This document shows, piece by piece, positions 1 to 8,740 of a stretch of DNA of 64,000 nucleotides. The stretch spans positions 1,268,001 to 1,332,000 of the forward strand of contig NZ_JAUSUL010000001.1 in the NCBI RefSeq assembly GCF_030814015.1. The letters run 5' to 3'. The DNA comes from Amorphus orientalis (GTDB lineage Bacteria > Pseudomonadota > Alphaproteobacteria > Rhizobiales > Amorphaceae). Position 1 is the stretch's first letter. Every line of letters starts with the position of its first letter. The notes beneath the pieces are model-generated. The model was not told where the DNA came from. It saw nothing but the letters and a program-made list of their open reading frames with translations, and ran no database searches. A program made the position numbers and the translations under genes.

Positions 1-436
1 TGTTGAAGCGCTCGACGTTGCCGTTGTAGAGGCGCCGGGCGGCGCTGATCTGGTCCTCGGTCTCCTCGAGCTGCTTCTGCAACTCCCGAACGTTTCCGGT
101 CGAGGTGATCTCCGGATGGTCTTCCGCGTAGCCGAAGAACTTGCGAAGGCTCGCCGACAGATCGGCCTCCGCGGCTTCCACCGCCTTCTGGTCCATCTGC
201 AGGGCGCCGACGGCCTTCTCGCGCACATCCAGGATGCGGTCGAACACCTGGCTTTCCTGGTGCAGGGCACTGCGGACGGATTGCACGAGCGCCGGCACCA
301 GTTCGTGACGCCGCTTGAGCTGGACGAGGATGCCGGAATAGCCCGTCGCCACGGAGTTCCGGGCGGCCGCGAGCCGGTTGTGGAAGTAGATGTACCCCAG
401 AAAAATGAGGATCGCGGCGGCGAGCGCGGTTAGCAT
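1..436 (-). CDS. lemA: LemA family protein (3' end beyond window)
   Basis: Reading leftward from an ATG at 436, 145 codons stay open to the window edge, so the C-terminus is missing. Residues 2-18 form a short hydrophobic membrane segment. They are followed by the LemA helical bundle with the typical stretch ATGYSGILVQLKRRHELVP and, further on, charged helices ending in ARRLYNGNVERFN. LemA proteins are small inner-membrane proteins with one N-terminal anchor; their biochemical role is not established. The gene diverges from the SSS transporter at 627. No strong Shine-Dalgarno is visible, so the start rests on the membrane segment and family fit. Confidence 0.85.
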   Translation of the reverse strand, partial: MLTALAAAILIFLGYIYFHNRLAAARNSVATGYSGILVQLKRRHELVPALVQSVRSALHQESQVFDRILDVREKAVGALQMDQKAVEAAEADLSASLRKFFGYAEDHPEITSTGNVRELQKQLEETEDQISAARRLYNGNVERFN

Positions 437-626
437 GGAGCGTGATCCGGATCGGGTCGGTCGAACGTGCTCGCAAGTGAATGCGGTTCGCGGCGTCGGG
501 GCCTCCACCATTTGAGGGAGGCCGCCGGGGATCTAGGCCGGCCTGCCGTCGCGCGGACGGCCGCGGTCAGGACGGAAGGCGACGGGGCGGTCCGCTCTCG
601 AAAGGGAAACGGGCGGGGGGAACGTG

Positions 627-1934
627 ATGTCCGACGATGGCGTGCGTCTGACTGCCGTCGCGACGGCCGTGTTGCTGCCGCTCCTCTATGCGCTGGTGCG
701 CTCCCGCAGGATCACGCGGGCCGACTACATCTACAACTCCGATGACACGGGGCTCGCGCAGACCGTTGCCGGGATCATCTGCGGCAACATCGGCGCAGGG
801 ACCTTCGTCGCGCTGCTGCTGTTCACCGGCGCAAGTCCCGTCATCGGTCTGTCGCTGGCGCTGGCCTACGTGGTCGGGGTGGTGCTTTGCGGGGTGATCG
901 CCCCCCGGGTCCACGCCGTCTCGCGACGGCATGGCGTCCACGGCCTGATCGATCTGATCGTGGTCACCCACGGGATCCGGAATCCGCTCTTCGTCTGGGT
1001 CCCGATCGCGTTCCTGTTCCTGCTGCGCACGGCGATCCAGCTCCTCGCCCTTGCGGCCATTCTGACGGCTGTGATCGGTCTGTCGCCTGGCTGGGCGATC
1101 CTTGCCGCAACCGTCTTCGCCGGGAGCTACACGGCGATCGGCGGCTATCGGATCGCTACGGAAACGGATGTCTTCCAGGCGGCCCTGATCCTGGCCGGTC
1201 TGGGCGCGCTTGCGGTCGGAAGTGCCGGGCAGCCAGTGGATGTGTCGAATTTTTTCGATCTCGGGCCGTACCGTCTGCCGCTCCTCATCGGAATCTGGAT
1301 CTTCATACCGGCGAGTGCGGTTCTCGCCATCGACAACTGGCAACGCATGGCGACGGCGCGCTCGCCGTCGGTCGCCCGGAGGGGCTTTTTCCTGGCCGCT
1401 CCGGTCTGCTGCGCGGCCTATCTCCTTCTGGTCGTCGTCGCGATGCAGCTGGAGTCGAGCGGAGACGTGCTGGCGGTGATGCGCGGCATCGCACCGGCAT
1501 CTGTCGCGTGGCTCGTCGACCTGATGCTGATCGCGGCGATCATGTCGACGATCGACACGTTCGTCATGCCGCTTGCCACATCGCTCGAAAGAAGCCGTTT
1601 CGAGCTGCCCCAGTTGCGTGTCGTCATATTCGGAGGCTTCTGCCTGCTTGCGCTCGTGAGCGTCATCGGGGGCGAGCTTCTCCAGGGCCTGATCGCCGCC
1701 TTTTCGTCGCTCATGGTCTGCCTGCCGGCCACGTTCATCGCCATGACGATCGGCCGAGGCGCACCATCGGCGGCGATCGTCTCTCTCAATCTCGGGATCG
1801 TCGCGACCCTGGTCTTCATTGCGATCGACATAAACCTGGCCAGCCTGGTCGGGTTCGCATTCTCAGCGGTCGTCTATGCCCTTGCCGCGCGGTGGTCCGC
1901 GTTCGACGCCGCCACGATGCCATCGAAACGTTGA
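627..1934 (+). CDS. Sodium:solute symporter (SSS) family protein
   Basis: This 435-residue polytopic inner-membrane protein has about 11-12 hydrophobic segments. It carries the SSS signature (SYTAIGGYRIATETDVFQ) near residues 170-190, so a Na+-coupled solute uptake role is expected. It is shorter than PutP/PanF-type members (about 480-550 residues) and the substrate cannot be read from sequence. A GTG lies at 624, but the ATG at 627 sits 6 nt after a GGGGGG ribosome-binding stretch and is preferred. It diverges from lemA and is followed by a secreted protein 146 bp downstream, so it is probably monocistronic. Confidence 0.8.
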   Translation: MSDDGVRLTAVATAVLLPLLYALVRSRRITRADYIYNSDDTGLAQTVAGIICGNIGAGTFVALLLFTGASPVIGLSLALAYVVGVVLCGVIAPRVHAVSRRHGVHGLIDLIVVTHGIRNPLFVWVPIAFLFLLRTAIQLLALAAILTAVIGLSPGWAILAATVFAGSYTAIGGYRIATETDVFQAALILAGLGALAVGSAGQPVDVSNFFDLGPYRLPLLIGIWIFIPASAVLAIDNWQRMATARSPSVARRGFFLAAPVCCAAYLLLVVVAMQLESSGDVLAVMRGIAPASVAWLVDLMLIAAIMSTIDTFVMPLATSLERSRFELPQLRVVIFGGFCLLALVSVIGGELLQGLIAAFSSLMVCLPATFIAMTIGRGAPSAAIVSLNLGIVATLVFIAIDINLASLVGFAFSAVVYALAARWSAFDAATMPSKR

Positions 1935-2080
1935 GCCGAGCCGGCGGGGCCTCGATCCGACCTGGTGGGCCGACTGCGGCACCTGGAGGGAATTTCTGCC
2001 TTCTCCCCCATTTGGGACAGTCCGCAGGATGCGGTTTCCGGTCTTGCTTCCTCCACACCAGATCGAGGGAGAAGGTACCG

Positions 2081-2554
2081 ATGAAACCCGTTCTTGCTTT
2101 CGCCGCCGGCCTTGCCGCCTGCATCATCGCCGGCCCTGTGATGGCCCAATCCAACACCGGGGGCACCAATCAGGGCGCGGCCTGTCCGTTCGACCATCCC
2201 AGGGGGTGCTATATCAACCAGAACGCCAAGAGCCCGGTCCGCTCGGTCTACTTCTTCGACAACGGGCGGGGACAGTGCGGGGCCCATGTCCGGATCTGCC
2301 CGCAAGGACGGTCATGCACCAATCGGACGGTCCACCTTACGCCAGCCGGCAAAGGCAACGGCAAGACCCAACGCCCCTTCTTCACGAGCCGCAAGGCCGG
2401 CTCCGTGCAGGAGATGACGACCTACAGCTTCTCCGGCAGGGTTCTGGGCGGGGGAATTCATGAACACATGACCGCGGATATCGCCTACACGAACGAGTCC
2501 GGAAAAACGACCCGGTCCCAGCACCCTTACCGGGCGTCTCCCGACGGCTGCTGA
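2081..2554 (+). CDS. Secreted Cys-rich hypothetical protein
   Basis: This 157-residue protein begins with a clear Sec signal peptide (MKPVLAFAAGLAACIIAGPV, then MA|QS as the likely cleavage site). The mature part is small, polar and contains six cysteines (in the contexts ACPF, GCYI, QCGA, ICPQ, SCTN and a C-terminal Cys), consistent with three disulfides in the periplasm or outside the cell. I do not recognise the family. The ATG at 2081 follows a GAGGGAGAAGG ribosome-binding region, which fixes the start. It is a stand-alone gene; a strongly structured stretch begins immediately after its stop. Confidence 0.7.
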   Translation: MKPVLAFAAGLAACIIAGPVMAQSNTGGTNQGAACPFDHPRGCYINQNAKSPVRSVYFFDNGRGQCGAHVRICPQGRSCTNRTVHLTPAGKGNGKTQRPFFTSRKAGSVQEMTTYSFSGRVLGGGIHEHMTADIAYTNESGKTTRSQHPYRASPDGC

Positions 2555-2555
2555 C

Positions 2556-2629
2556 GCCGGCAGGCAAGCGTCAACGCTTGGGGCGTGGCCCTTGCGCGGC
2601 CACAGAGGGCCCGCCACCAACCTGCCGGC
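2556..2629. other. Compact multi-stem structured element
   Basis: A 9-bp outer stem (GCCGGCAGG at 2556-2564 with CCTGCCGGC at 2621-2629) encloses two further perfect hairpins. These are AAGCG-TCAA-CGCTT at 2566-2579 and GTGGCC-CTTGCGC-GGCCAC at 2585-2603. The element starts 2 bp after the stop of the secreted protein and lies upstream of the GGT-family gene. It could be an elaborate terminator or a structured RNA. I see no tRNA landmarks and no T-run. Confidence 0.45.
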
Positions 2630-2829
2630 TCTGCCTGACGGCCGGGACGCATGGGCAGAGATCCGAAAGAGGTCCGCTCTTCTCCGGATCGCCCGGAATT
2701 GCGCGGCGCCCTTGAAAAGCAGGTATCTGCGGATGCATTGGTCAACAATGCGCTGATCGCGACGATCGACGCTTTCCGAAACGCTCCGAGGCCGCTCGAC
2801 GGCCGGGGCAAGGCGATGGTCAAGATCTC

Positions 2830-4419
2830 ATGCACAGCTACCAGGCTCCCGGACGATCCGTCGCTTTCGCCCGCGAGGCCATGTGCTGCACCTCCCATCC
2901 GTTCGCGGCGCGGACGGCGTTGGAAATCCTGAAATCCGGCGGCAACGCGGTCGACGCCGCGGTGGGCGGAGCGGTGGTGCTCGGCCTGTGCGAGCCGATG
3001 ATGGCGGGGCTTGGCGGCGACGTGTTCGCGATGGTGCGGCTTCCCGACGATGGGCGCGTTGTCGGCCTGAACGGCTCCGGCCGCGCGCCCCAGGGACTCG
3101 ACGCCGCCGAGCTTCGGGCCGAGGGCCATGCCACGGTGCCGCTGGAATCGGTTCACGCGATCACCGTGCCGGGGGCGGTCGATGCCTTCTGCCGGCTGGT
3201 CGACGACTACGGCCGGCTGGAGCTCGGCGAGACGCTCGCCCCCGCGATCCACTATGCCGAAGCCGGGATCCCGGTCTGCCACCGCTCCGCCCTGGACTGG
3301 CGGAATTTCGGGCATCGGTTGTGGGGCCATGGCCGGCGTCACTATCTGCGGGACGGAGAGCTTTTCGGCCCCGGCGATCTGTTCGCCTCGCCGGCCCAGG
3401 CCGAAGCGCTGCGCCTGATCGCCCGGGACGGACGGGACGCGTTCTATCGCGGGCCCCTGACCGACGACATGCTGGCGACCCTGCAGGCGGCGGGCGGCCG
3501 GCACGAGGCGGCCGACTTCGAGCGCGTCGCGGCGGATCAGGTCACGCCGATCTCCGTCGACTACCATGGCTACGAATTGCTCGAATTGCCGCCGAACGGG
3601 CAGGGGGCCACGGCGCTTCTGATCCTGAAGCTGCTCGACCGTCTCGACGCTAGGCGGTTCGACCCGATGAGCGCCGAGCGCGTCCACCTGCAGGCGGAGG
3701 CGACGCGGCTTGCCTACGCGGAGCGCAACCGGTTCATCGGCGATCCCGCAACCGGAGAGGCCGCCGTGGCCGCGATGCTCAGCGACGAGACCGCGGACCG
3801 GCTGGCGGCGACCGTCGATCCGAAACGGGCGAGCGCACCCGCGCCGCGTCCGCTGGAGGCGATGCACCGCGACACGGTCTACATCACCGTGGTGGACCGG
3901 GACCGGCTGTGCGTCTCGCTCATCTATTCGACGTTCTGGCCGTTCGGCTCCGGTCTTGCCTCGGAGAAGTACGGGATCAGCTTCCAGAACAGGGGCGCGG
4001 GTTTCAGCCTCGAGGCCGGGCACGTCAACGAGCTGAAGGGCGGCAAGCGTCCGCTGCACACGCTCATCCCGGGCTTCCTGAGGATCGGGGCGGACCGGAT
4101 CGCGCCGTTCGGCGTGATGGGCGGACCCTATCAGGCTGCCGGCCATGCGCACTTCGTCAGCAACCTGGCGGACTATTCGATGGATCTTCAAGAAGCGATC
4201 GATTGTCCGCGCAGCTTTGCCGATCCGATCAGCGGAGACCTGAAGCTGGAGACCGGCTATCCGGATGCCGTGGCGGACACGCTGTCGGAGATGGGGCACC
4301 AGGTGGTGCGTCCGCCGGTCGGCATCGGCGGCGCCCAGGCGATCTCCGTCGATCTCCGCTCCGGCCTCCTGACCGGCGGGAGCGACCAGCGCAAGGACGG
4401 CGTCGCGCTCGGCATGTAG
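2830..4419 (+). CDS. Gamma-glutamyltransferase family protein
   Basis: This 529-residue protein belongs to the Ntn-hydrolase GGT family, which cleaves or transfers gamma-glutamyl groups after autoproteolysis into large and small subunits. The start of the small subunit can be located: RDTVYITVVD contains Thr349, aligned with the catalytic Thr of TTHYSVVD in E. coli GGT. The small subunit would then be 181 residues, a normal size. The GSG loop (STFWPFGSGLAS) and the C-terminal half (HTLIPGFL, GVMGG) are also present. No signal peptide is seen, so a cytoplasmic enzyme is likely, as in YwrD-like members. The Shine-Dalgarno is weak. It converges on the DUF2189 gene with 33 bp between stops. The natural substrate is unknown. 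Confidence 0.85.
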   Translation: MHSYQAPGRSVAFAREAMCCTSHPFAARTALEILKSGGNAVDAAVGGAVVLGLCEPMMAGLGGDVFAMVRLPDDGRVVGLNGSGRAPQGLDAAELRAEGHATVPLESVHAITVPGAVDAFCRLVDDYGRLELGETLAPAIHYAEAGIPVCHRSALDWRNFGHRLWGHGRRHYLRDGELFGPGDLFASPAQAEALRLIARDGRDAFYRGPLTDDMLATLQAAGGRHEAADFERVAADQVTPISVDYHGYELLELPPNGQGATALLILKLLDRLDARRFDPMSAERVHLQAEATRLAYAERNRFIGDPATGEAAVAAMLSDETADRLAATVDPKRASAPAPRPLEAMHRDTVYITVVDRDRLCVSLIYSTFWPFGSGLASEKYGISFQNRGAGFSLEAGHVNELKGGKRPLHTLIPGFLRIGADRIAPFGVMGGPYQAAGHAHFVSNLADYSMDLQEAIDCPRSFADPISGDLKLETGYPDAVADTLSEMGHQVVRPPVGIGGAQAISVDLRSGLLTGGSDQRKDGVALGM

Positions 4420-4452
4420 GTCGGCCCGAATGCAACATCGTCTGCAGTCGGG

Positions 4453-5250
4453 TCAGCTCGAGACCGTCACCGCCCGCCGGTAGAGATGCCACGTGGCATG
4501 GCCCAGCACCGGCAGCACGACGACGAGACCGAGAAAGAGCGGCAGCATCGCTGCGACCAGAAGGACGGCGACGAACGCGCCCCAGCCCAGCATCACGACC
4601 GGATTTTTCAGGACCGTCTGCACGCTCGTGATCATCGCCGTGACGATGTCGGGATCGCGGTCGAGGAGCAGCGGGATCGAGACCACCGTCACGGAGAACA
4701 GCACCGTGGCGAGCGCCGCCCCGACGACCGTTCCGACGGCGAGGAAGCCCAGTCCGTCGGAGGTGGTCGTGATGGTCGTCAGAAAGTCGCCGACCGAGGC
4801 GAACGCCTCGAAGCCGAGAAAGAGCGCCAGCCAGAGCCGCACCTGATACATCCAGATCCAGAAGATGAACAGGACGACGAAGGCCATCCAGGAGACCTCC
4901 CGCTTGCGGCTCTCGACGATCTCGAACAGCACGCCCTTCCAGCTGAGCGGCGTGCCGGTCTCCAGCCGTCGGCTGATCTCGTAGAGGCCAACGGCAATGA
5001 ACGGGCCGAGCAGCGGAAAGCCGACGGCAGCAGGGATAACCCAGTAGGGGGCGTTGAGACTGGCGAGGGCGTAGACGACGACGATGCCGCCGAGCGCATA
5101 GATCCCGCCGAAGAAGAGCCCCATCAGCGGCGCCTTGCGGAAATCGGAGATGCCGGCGGCCAGTGCGGCGCGCAGATCCGCGACGGTCACCGGATTGACC
5201 GTGATCTGCCGAAGCGTCACGGCCTGTTCGCTGCTGGAAGCCTGATCCAC
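4453..5250 (-). CDS. DUF2189 family membrane protein
   Basis: This 265-residue protein has about six transmembrane segments and a polar N-terminus of some 35 residues. The arrangement matches the DUF2189 (COG5473) family, which has no known function; typical features are the FRKAPLMGLFFGGIYALGG segment and the LGHATWHLYRRAV end. The start is a GTG at 5250, supported by a GGGAGGAGGG Shine-Dalgarno a few nucleotides upstream. It diverges from putP across 357 bp and ends against the GGT-family gene. Confidence 0.75.
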   Translation of the reverse strand: MDQASSSEQAVTLRQITVNPVTVADLRAALAAGISDFRKAPLMGLFFGGIYALGGIVVVYALASLNAPYWVIPAAVGFPLLGPFIAVGLYEISRRLETGTPLSWKGVLFEIVESRKREVSWMAFVVLFIFWIWMYQVRLWLALFLGFEAFASVGDFLTTITTTSDGLGFLAVGTVVGAALATVLFSVTVVSIPLLLDRDPDIVTAMITSVQTVLKNPVVMLGWGAFVAVLLVAAMLPLFLGLVVVLPVLGHATWHLYRRAVTVSS

Positions 5251-5607
5251 TGCGCCCTCCTCCCAAGAGTGCGGTTGCGGTCGGAGGCCACCCGTCGTTC
5301 CGCATCAGCAGGCAGATGACGGACGGCGCCATCCGATTTCTTGTTGTCGCCAATGGATAGCACACTTCCGACCGGTGCGTCCGTCACCTGTGCAGAGACG
5401 GCACCCAAAAAAACGGGGGGTGGAGGAGCGGCGCGTGCCTGTTTTTACCGAAGTTTGCTGACAATTCCGTCGCCCGACAAAGTAATGGTGCGGTGCACGA
5501 GGGCTCTGCCCGACAGAAATTTCAGGAGGGCTGGTTGCGGATCAGCCCCCGGGTTGGCTACGCTCGATTTAAGGGCGAAGAAAACCGCAGGCTGATCGGG
5601 GGTTAGC
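5251..5607. other. Divergent intergenic region (DUF2189 gene / putP)
   Basis: This 357-bp gap must hold the promoters of both flanking genes. The DUF2189 ribosome-binding site (GGGAGGAGGG on the minus strand) is at its left edge, and a GGGGG stretch sits 8 nt before the putP ATG. An AT-richer stretch around 5440-5490 may be the promoter zone. I see no convincing ORF and no palindromic operator. Confidence 0.5.
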
Positions 5608-7110
5608 ATGCACTTTGGGACGTGGGTCAGCCTTTTTCTTTACTTCGCGCTAATGCTCGGCATTGGCTTTTATGCGTGGCGCAAATCCACGTCGAATTCC
5701 GAAGAATACATGCTCGGCGGCCGACAGCTGAGCCCGGCGGTGGCGGCCCTTTCGGCCGGCGCGTCGGACATGAGCGGCTGGCTCCTCATGGGGCTTCCCG
5801 GAGCGCTCTATGCAGCGGGGCTCGTCGAGGCCTGGATCGGCATCGGCCTGACTGTCGGCGCGTTCCTCAACTGGGTGATCGTCGCCCCGCGCCTGCGCGA
5901 GCAGACGGAACGCTACGACAACGCCCTGACGATCCCGGAATTCCTGGCCAACCGGTTTCCCTCCCGGGCGCTGGCGCTGAGAACCGTTTCGGCGGTCATC
6001 ATCGTCGTCTTCTTCTCCGTCTATACCGGCTCCGGGCTGGTTGCCGGCGGCAAGCTGTTCGAGACAGCCTTCGGGGGCCTTATCCCGCTGGGCGAGGCCG
6101 GCGAGTACACGGTGGGCGTCTGGCTCACCCTGCTCATCGTCCTGACCTATACCGTCGTCGGCGGCTTTCTCGCCGTCAGCCTCACCGACTTCTGTCAGGG
6201 CTGCATCATGATGGTCGCCCTGGTGCTGATGCCGATCGTGGTGATCACCGGGCAGGGCGGGTTCGCGGACACGGCGGCGACGCTCCAGTCGGTCAATCCG
6301 AATTTCCTCTCGCTCACCGACGGCCTGACCATCGTCGGCTTCCTGTCGGCCGTGACCTGGGGGCTCGGCTATTTCGGCCAGCCCCACATCATCGTCCGGT
6401 TCATGGCGGTGAGGAGCGTCGAGGAAGTCCCGGTCGCGCGCAATATCGGCATGAGCTGGATGATCGTGTCGCTCGTCGGCGCCGTCGGGCTCGGCGTGTT
6501 CGGCCGCGCCTATGTCGTCGCCAACAACATCACCGTCGAGGATCCGGAAACGATCTTCATCATCCTGGCCAACCTCCTGTTCAATCCGCTGATCACCGGC
6601 TTCCTGCTGGCGGCGCTGCTGGCGGCGATCATGAGCACGATCTCCAGCCAGCTGCTTGTGGCGTCCTCGTCGCTGACGGAGGATTTCTACCGGCTGTTCC
6701 TGCGCCGCAACGCCAGCGAGCGGGAGGTGGTGACAGTTGGTCGTGTCTGTGTGCTGCTCGTCGCGGTCGTTGCCGCGATCATCGCGCGCGATCCGGACTC
6801 CGAGGTGCTGGGGCTGGTGGCAAACGCCTGGGCCGGGTTCGGCGCGGCGTTCGGACCGCTGATCATCCTGTCGCTGACCTGGAGCCGGATGAGCGGAACC
6901 GGGGCCGTCGCCGGTCTGGTGGTCGGGGCGGCGACGGTGATCATCTGGATCGCGCTCGGCCTGAACGAGAGCTTCCTCGGCGGGCCCGGCGTCTACGAGA
7001 TCATCCCGGGCTTCATCGCGTCGTTCGCCGCGATCTACCTGGTCAGCCTGGCGACCCAATCCTCCGGCGAATTCCGACCGTTGCCGGGGCGGGCCGCCGC
7101 CGCCGAGTAG
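5608..7110 (+). CDS. putP: Sodium/proline symporter PutP
   Basis: This 500-residue inner-membrane SSS transporter should import L-proline with Na+. Recognisable PutP features are the N-terminal YMLGGRQLSP loop, the GASDMSGWLLMGLPGALYAAG segment that forms part of the Na+/proline site, the LTIPEFLANRF motif, and GYFGQPHIIVRFMA. The length equals that of classical PutP (about 500 residues). No putA is nearby, so proline catabolism is encoded elsewhere. A perfect hairpin follows the stop and separates it from the convergent VOC gene. Confidence 0.9.
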   Translation: MHFGTWVSLFLYFALMLGIGFYAWRKSTSNSEEYMLGGRQLSPAVAALSAGASDMSGWLLMGLPGALYAAGLVEAWIGIGLTVGAFLNWVIVAPRLREQTERYDNALTIPEFLANRFPSRALALRTVSAVIIVVFFSVYTGSGLVAGGKLFETAFGGLIPLGEAGEYTVGVWLTLLIVLTYTVVGGFLAVSLTDFCQGCIMMVALVLMPIVVITGQGGFADTAATLQSVNPNFLSLTDGLTIVGFLSAVTWGLGYFGQPHIIVRFMAVRSVEEVPVARNIGMSWMIVSLVGAVGLGVFGRAYVVANNITVEDPETIFIILANLLFNPLITGFLLAALLAAIMSTISSQLLVASSSLTEDFYRLFLRRNASEREVVTVGRVCVLLVAVVAAIIARDPDSEVLGLVANAWAGFGAAFGPLIILSLTWSRMSGTGAVAGLVVGAATVIIWIALGLNESFLGGPGVYEIIPGFIASFAAIYLVSLATQSSGEFRPLPGRAAAAE

Positions 7111-7127
7111 GCGGAAAGACCAGCGGA

Positions 7128-7155
7128 GCCCGGTGCCGCCGCGGCGGCACCGGGC
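7128..7155. terminator. Bidirectional terminator-like hairpin (putP / VOC)
   Basis: A perfect 12-bp GC stem (GCCCGGTGCCGC at 7128-7139, GCGGCACCGGGC at 7144-7155) closes on a CGCG loop between two convergent genes. It lacks a T-run on either strand, so termination efficiency is inferred from stability and position. Confidence 0.55.
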
Positions 7156-7169
7156 GGTCGGTGACGCGG

Positions 7170-7607
7170 CTATGCGGGGTCGGCCGGTTCGTGAGCCTTC
7201 GGCCAGTAGGTGCCGAGCGCCCAGATGGAGCCTTCGGGGTCGCGACAGGTGAACTCCCGGCTGCCGTAGTCCCGGCCGGTCGGCTCCTCGACGATTGTGG
7301 CGCCGGCGTCCCGGGCACGCGCGTGGGCGGCATCGACGTCGGGGACGGCCATGTACATCGCCTTGCCGTCGCCTGTGCCGGGGGCGCCGACGAGGTCGCC
7401 GAATCCGTCGTCACGCACCTGGCCGACCATGATCATCGCGGAGCCGAAGGCGAGCTGGGCGTGGACGACGCTGCCGTCATCGGCGGTGTAGATCGCATGT
7501 TCGGTGAAGCCCAGGACGCGCTTGAGCCAGTCGATCATGGCGTGGGCGTCCCGGAATCGGAAGGTGGCAAACAGGCGGGGAGCTTCGATCGGAGTGTCGG
7601 TGGTCAT
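7170..7607 (-). CDS. VOC (glyoxalase/bleomycin resistance) family protein
   Basis: This 145-residue protein has two beta-alpha-beta-beta-beta repeats typical of the vicinal-oxygen-chelate fold. It starts with RLFATFRFRDAHAMIDWLKR and ends with TCRDPEGSIWALGTYWP, as in the PhnB/YdfG-like glyoxalase-related group. Such proteins bind a metal and act as isomerases, dioxygenases or resistance proteins. The substrate cannot be assigned. The AraC regulator gene lies immediately upstream on the same strand (stop 7676, VOC start 7607), so the two are probably cotranscribed. Confidence 0.75.
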   Translation of the reverse strand: MTTDTPIEAPRLFATFRFRDAHAMIDWLKRVLGFTEHAIYTADDGSVVHAQLAFGSAMIMVGQVRDDGFGDLVGAPGTGDGKAMYMAVPDVDAAHARARDAGATIVEEPTGRDYGSREFTCRDPEGSIWALGTYWPKAHEPADPA

Positions 7608-7675
7608 CGGCTTGCCTCATCGGTGACAGGTGCACTCCGACTAGCGGGTTTCCGGACCGCGGGATTGAAGGAATG

Positions 7676-8518
7676 TTACCGGGGCTGGGTCCTGAGCCAC
7701 GCCTGCGGCGTCAGCCCCGAAAATTCCCTGAAGTCGCGGATGAGGTGGGCCTGGTCCGCGTAGCCGGCGGCGGCCGCGGTGTCGGCCCATGCGGTGCCCG
7801 TGCTGCGGGCGATCCGCTGCGCGTGGGCGAAGCGGAGGAGGCGGGCGACCGTTTTCGGAGACATTCCGATTTCGGTTCGGAACCGGGAAATGAAGTGCCG
7901 CCGGCTCCACCCGAGATCCGCGCTCAGGGCAGCGATCCGGGCGGAACCGTGACTTGCGTCGAGTGCGGCGAAGGCCCAGGCAATCTCCGGCACGGGCGGG
8001 GCAGCGAGGCCAAGCCGCTCGATGACGAAGCGTTCGGCGATGTCGAAGCGCCGCGACCAGTCCGGGGTGTCGGTCAGCCGGTCCGCGAGGGTCCGGACGC
8101 CGGCATCGTCGAGGTCGTCGATCAGCACCATCCGGCCGGTAAGCTCGTCCATCGGCAGCCCGAACACCCGGCGTGCCCCGAGCGGGGTGAAGTCGATCTG
8201 GAGGCAATGGGCCTCGCCGCGCGACAGGATATGCACCGGGCCGGCATAGGGGCCGGCCACAAAGCTCCGTATGCGGTCTTCCGGACCGGGCGGGCGTCCG
8301 AGTCCGATCTCGAACGGGGTGCCGAAGCTGACGATCAGGGGGACGGTGAGTGTGGCGGTCTCAAGCTGGCGCGCGACGCCCTGAAACCGCTCGCGGTAGA
8401 AGGTGATGCCGGAACAGAAGGCGCTCAGGTCCGGCGGAGGGCGGCGACGCCGAAGCTCGACCGGCCCCGGCACGCCGCCGAGGCTGTCATGGATGTCCGT
8501 GCGGACGCCGTCCGCCAT
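7676..8518 (-). CDS. AraC family transcriptional regulator
   Basis: This 280-residue protein has an N-terminal sensing domain (about residues 1-165) and a C-terminal AraC-type double helix-turn-helix. The DNA-binding half shows DLGWSRRHFISRFRTEIGMS (first HTH) and AGYADQAHLIRDFREFSG (second HTH, a classic AraC signature), ending in LTPQAWLRTQ. It is followed 68 bp later by the VOC gene on the same strand and likely controls it. The ligand is unknown. Confidence 0.85.
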   Translation of the reverse strand: MADGVRTDIHDSLGGVPGPVELRRRRPPPDLSAFCSGITFYRERFQGVARQLETATLTVPLIVSFGTPFEIGLGRPPGPEDRIRSFVAGPYAGPVHILSRGEAHCLQIDFTPLGARRVFGLPMDELTGRMVLIDDLDDAGVRTLADRLTDTPDWSRRFDIAERFVIERLGLAAPPVPEIAWAFAALDASHGSARIAALSADLGWSRRHFISRFRTEIGMSPKTVARLLRFAHAQRIARSTGTAWADTAAAAGYADQAHLIRDFREFSGLTPQAWLRTQPR

Positions 8519-8659
8519 GGCGCGCCTTCCTCACCTGTCGGCGGGTGTCTTGCGGATGGCCCGTGTCCCGCCGTCCGTGAGCGATCCTAACATGCTTCAT
8601 CCGTCGCCGGCGACGCGCCCGTACGGCTCCGGGAGGGCCGGGTGCCCCGGCCAGGAACG

Positions 8660-8693
8660 AAAAAGAGCGCGTCCACGGTCGGTGGAAGCGCTC
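8660..8693 (-). terminator. Rho-independent terminator of gcdH
   Basis: On the minus strand GAGCGC-T-TCCAC pairs with GTGGA-C-GCGCTC around a CGACC loop and runs directly into five T residues (8664-8660). The position, 48 bp past the gcdH stop, and the T-run make this the clearest intrinsic terminator in the window. Confidence 0.8.
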
Positions 8694-8740
8694 CTTTCCA
8701 TGTGACGGCGCCGGATCGGCGAAGCCGGGGCCTCAGTCGA

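Noticed and set aside
2556-2629. tRNA interpretation of the structured element
   Set aside because: Length is close to a tRNA, but there is no T-loop (GTTCRANNC), no 7-bp acceptor with discriminator and no plausible anticodon arm.
2651-2932. Rightward 93-codon frame before the GGT-family gene
   Set aside because: It overlaps the GGT start in another frame, has an Arg/Pro-rich shadow composition and no recognisable domain.
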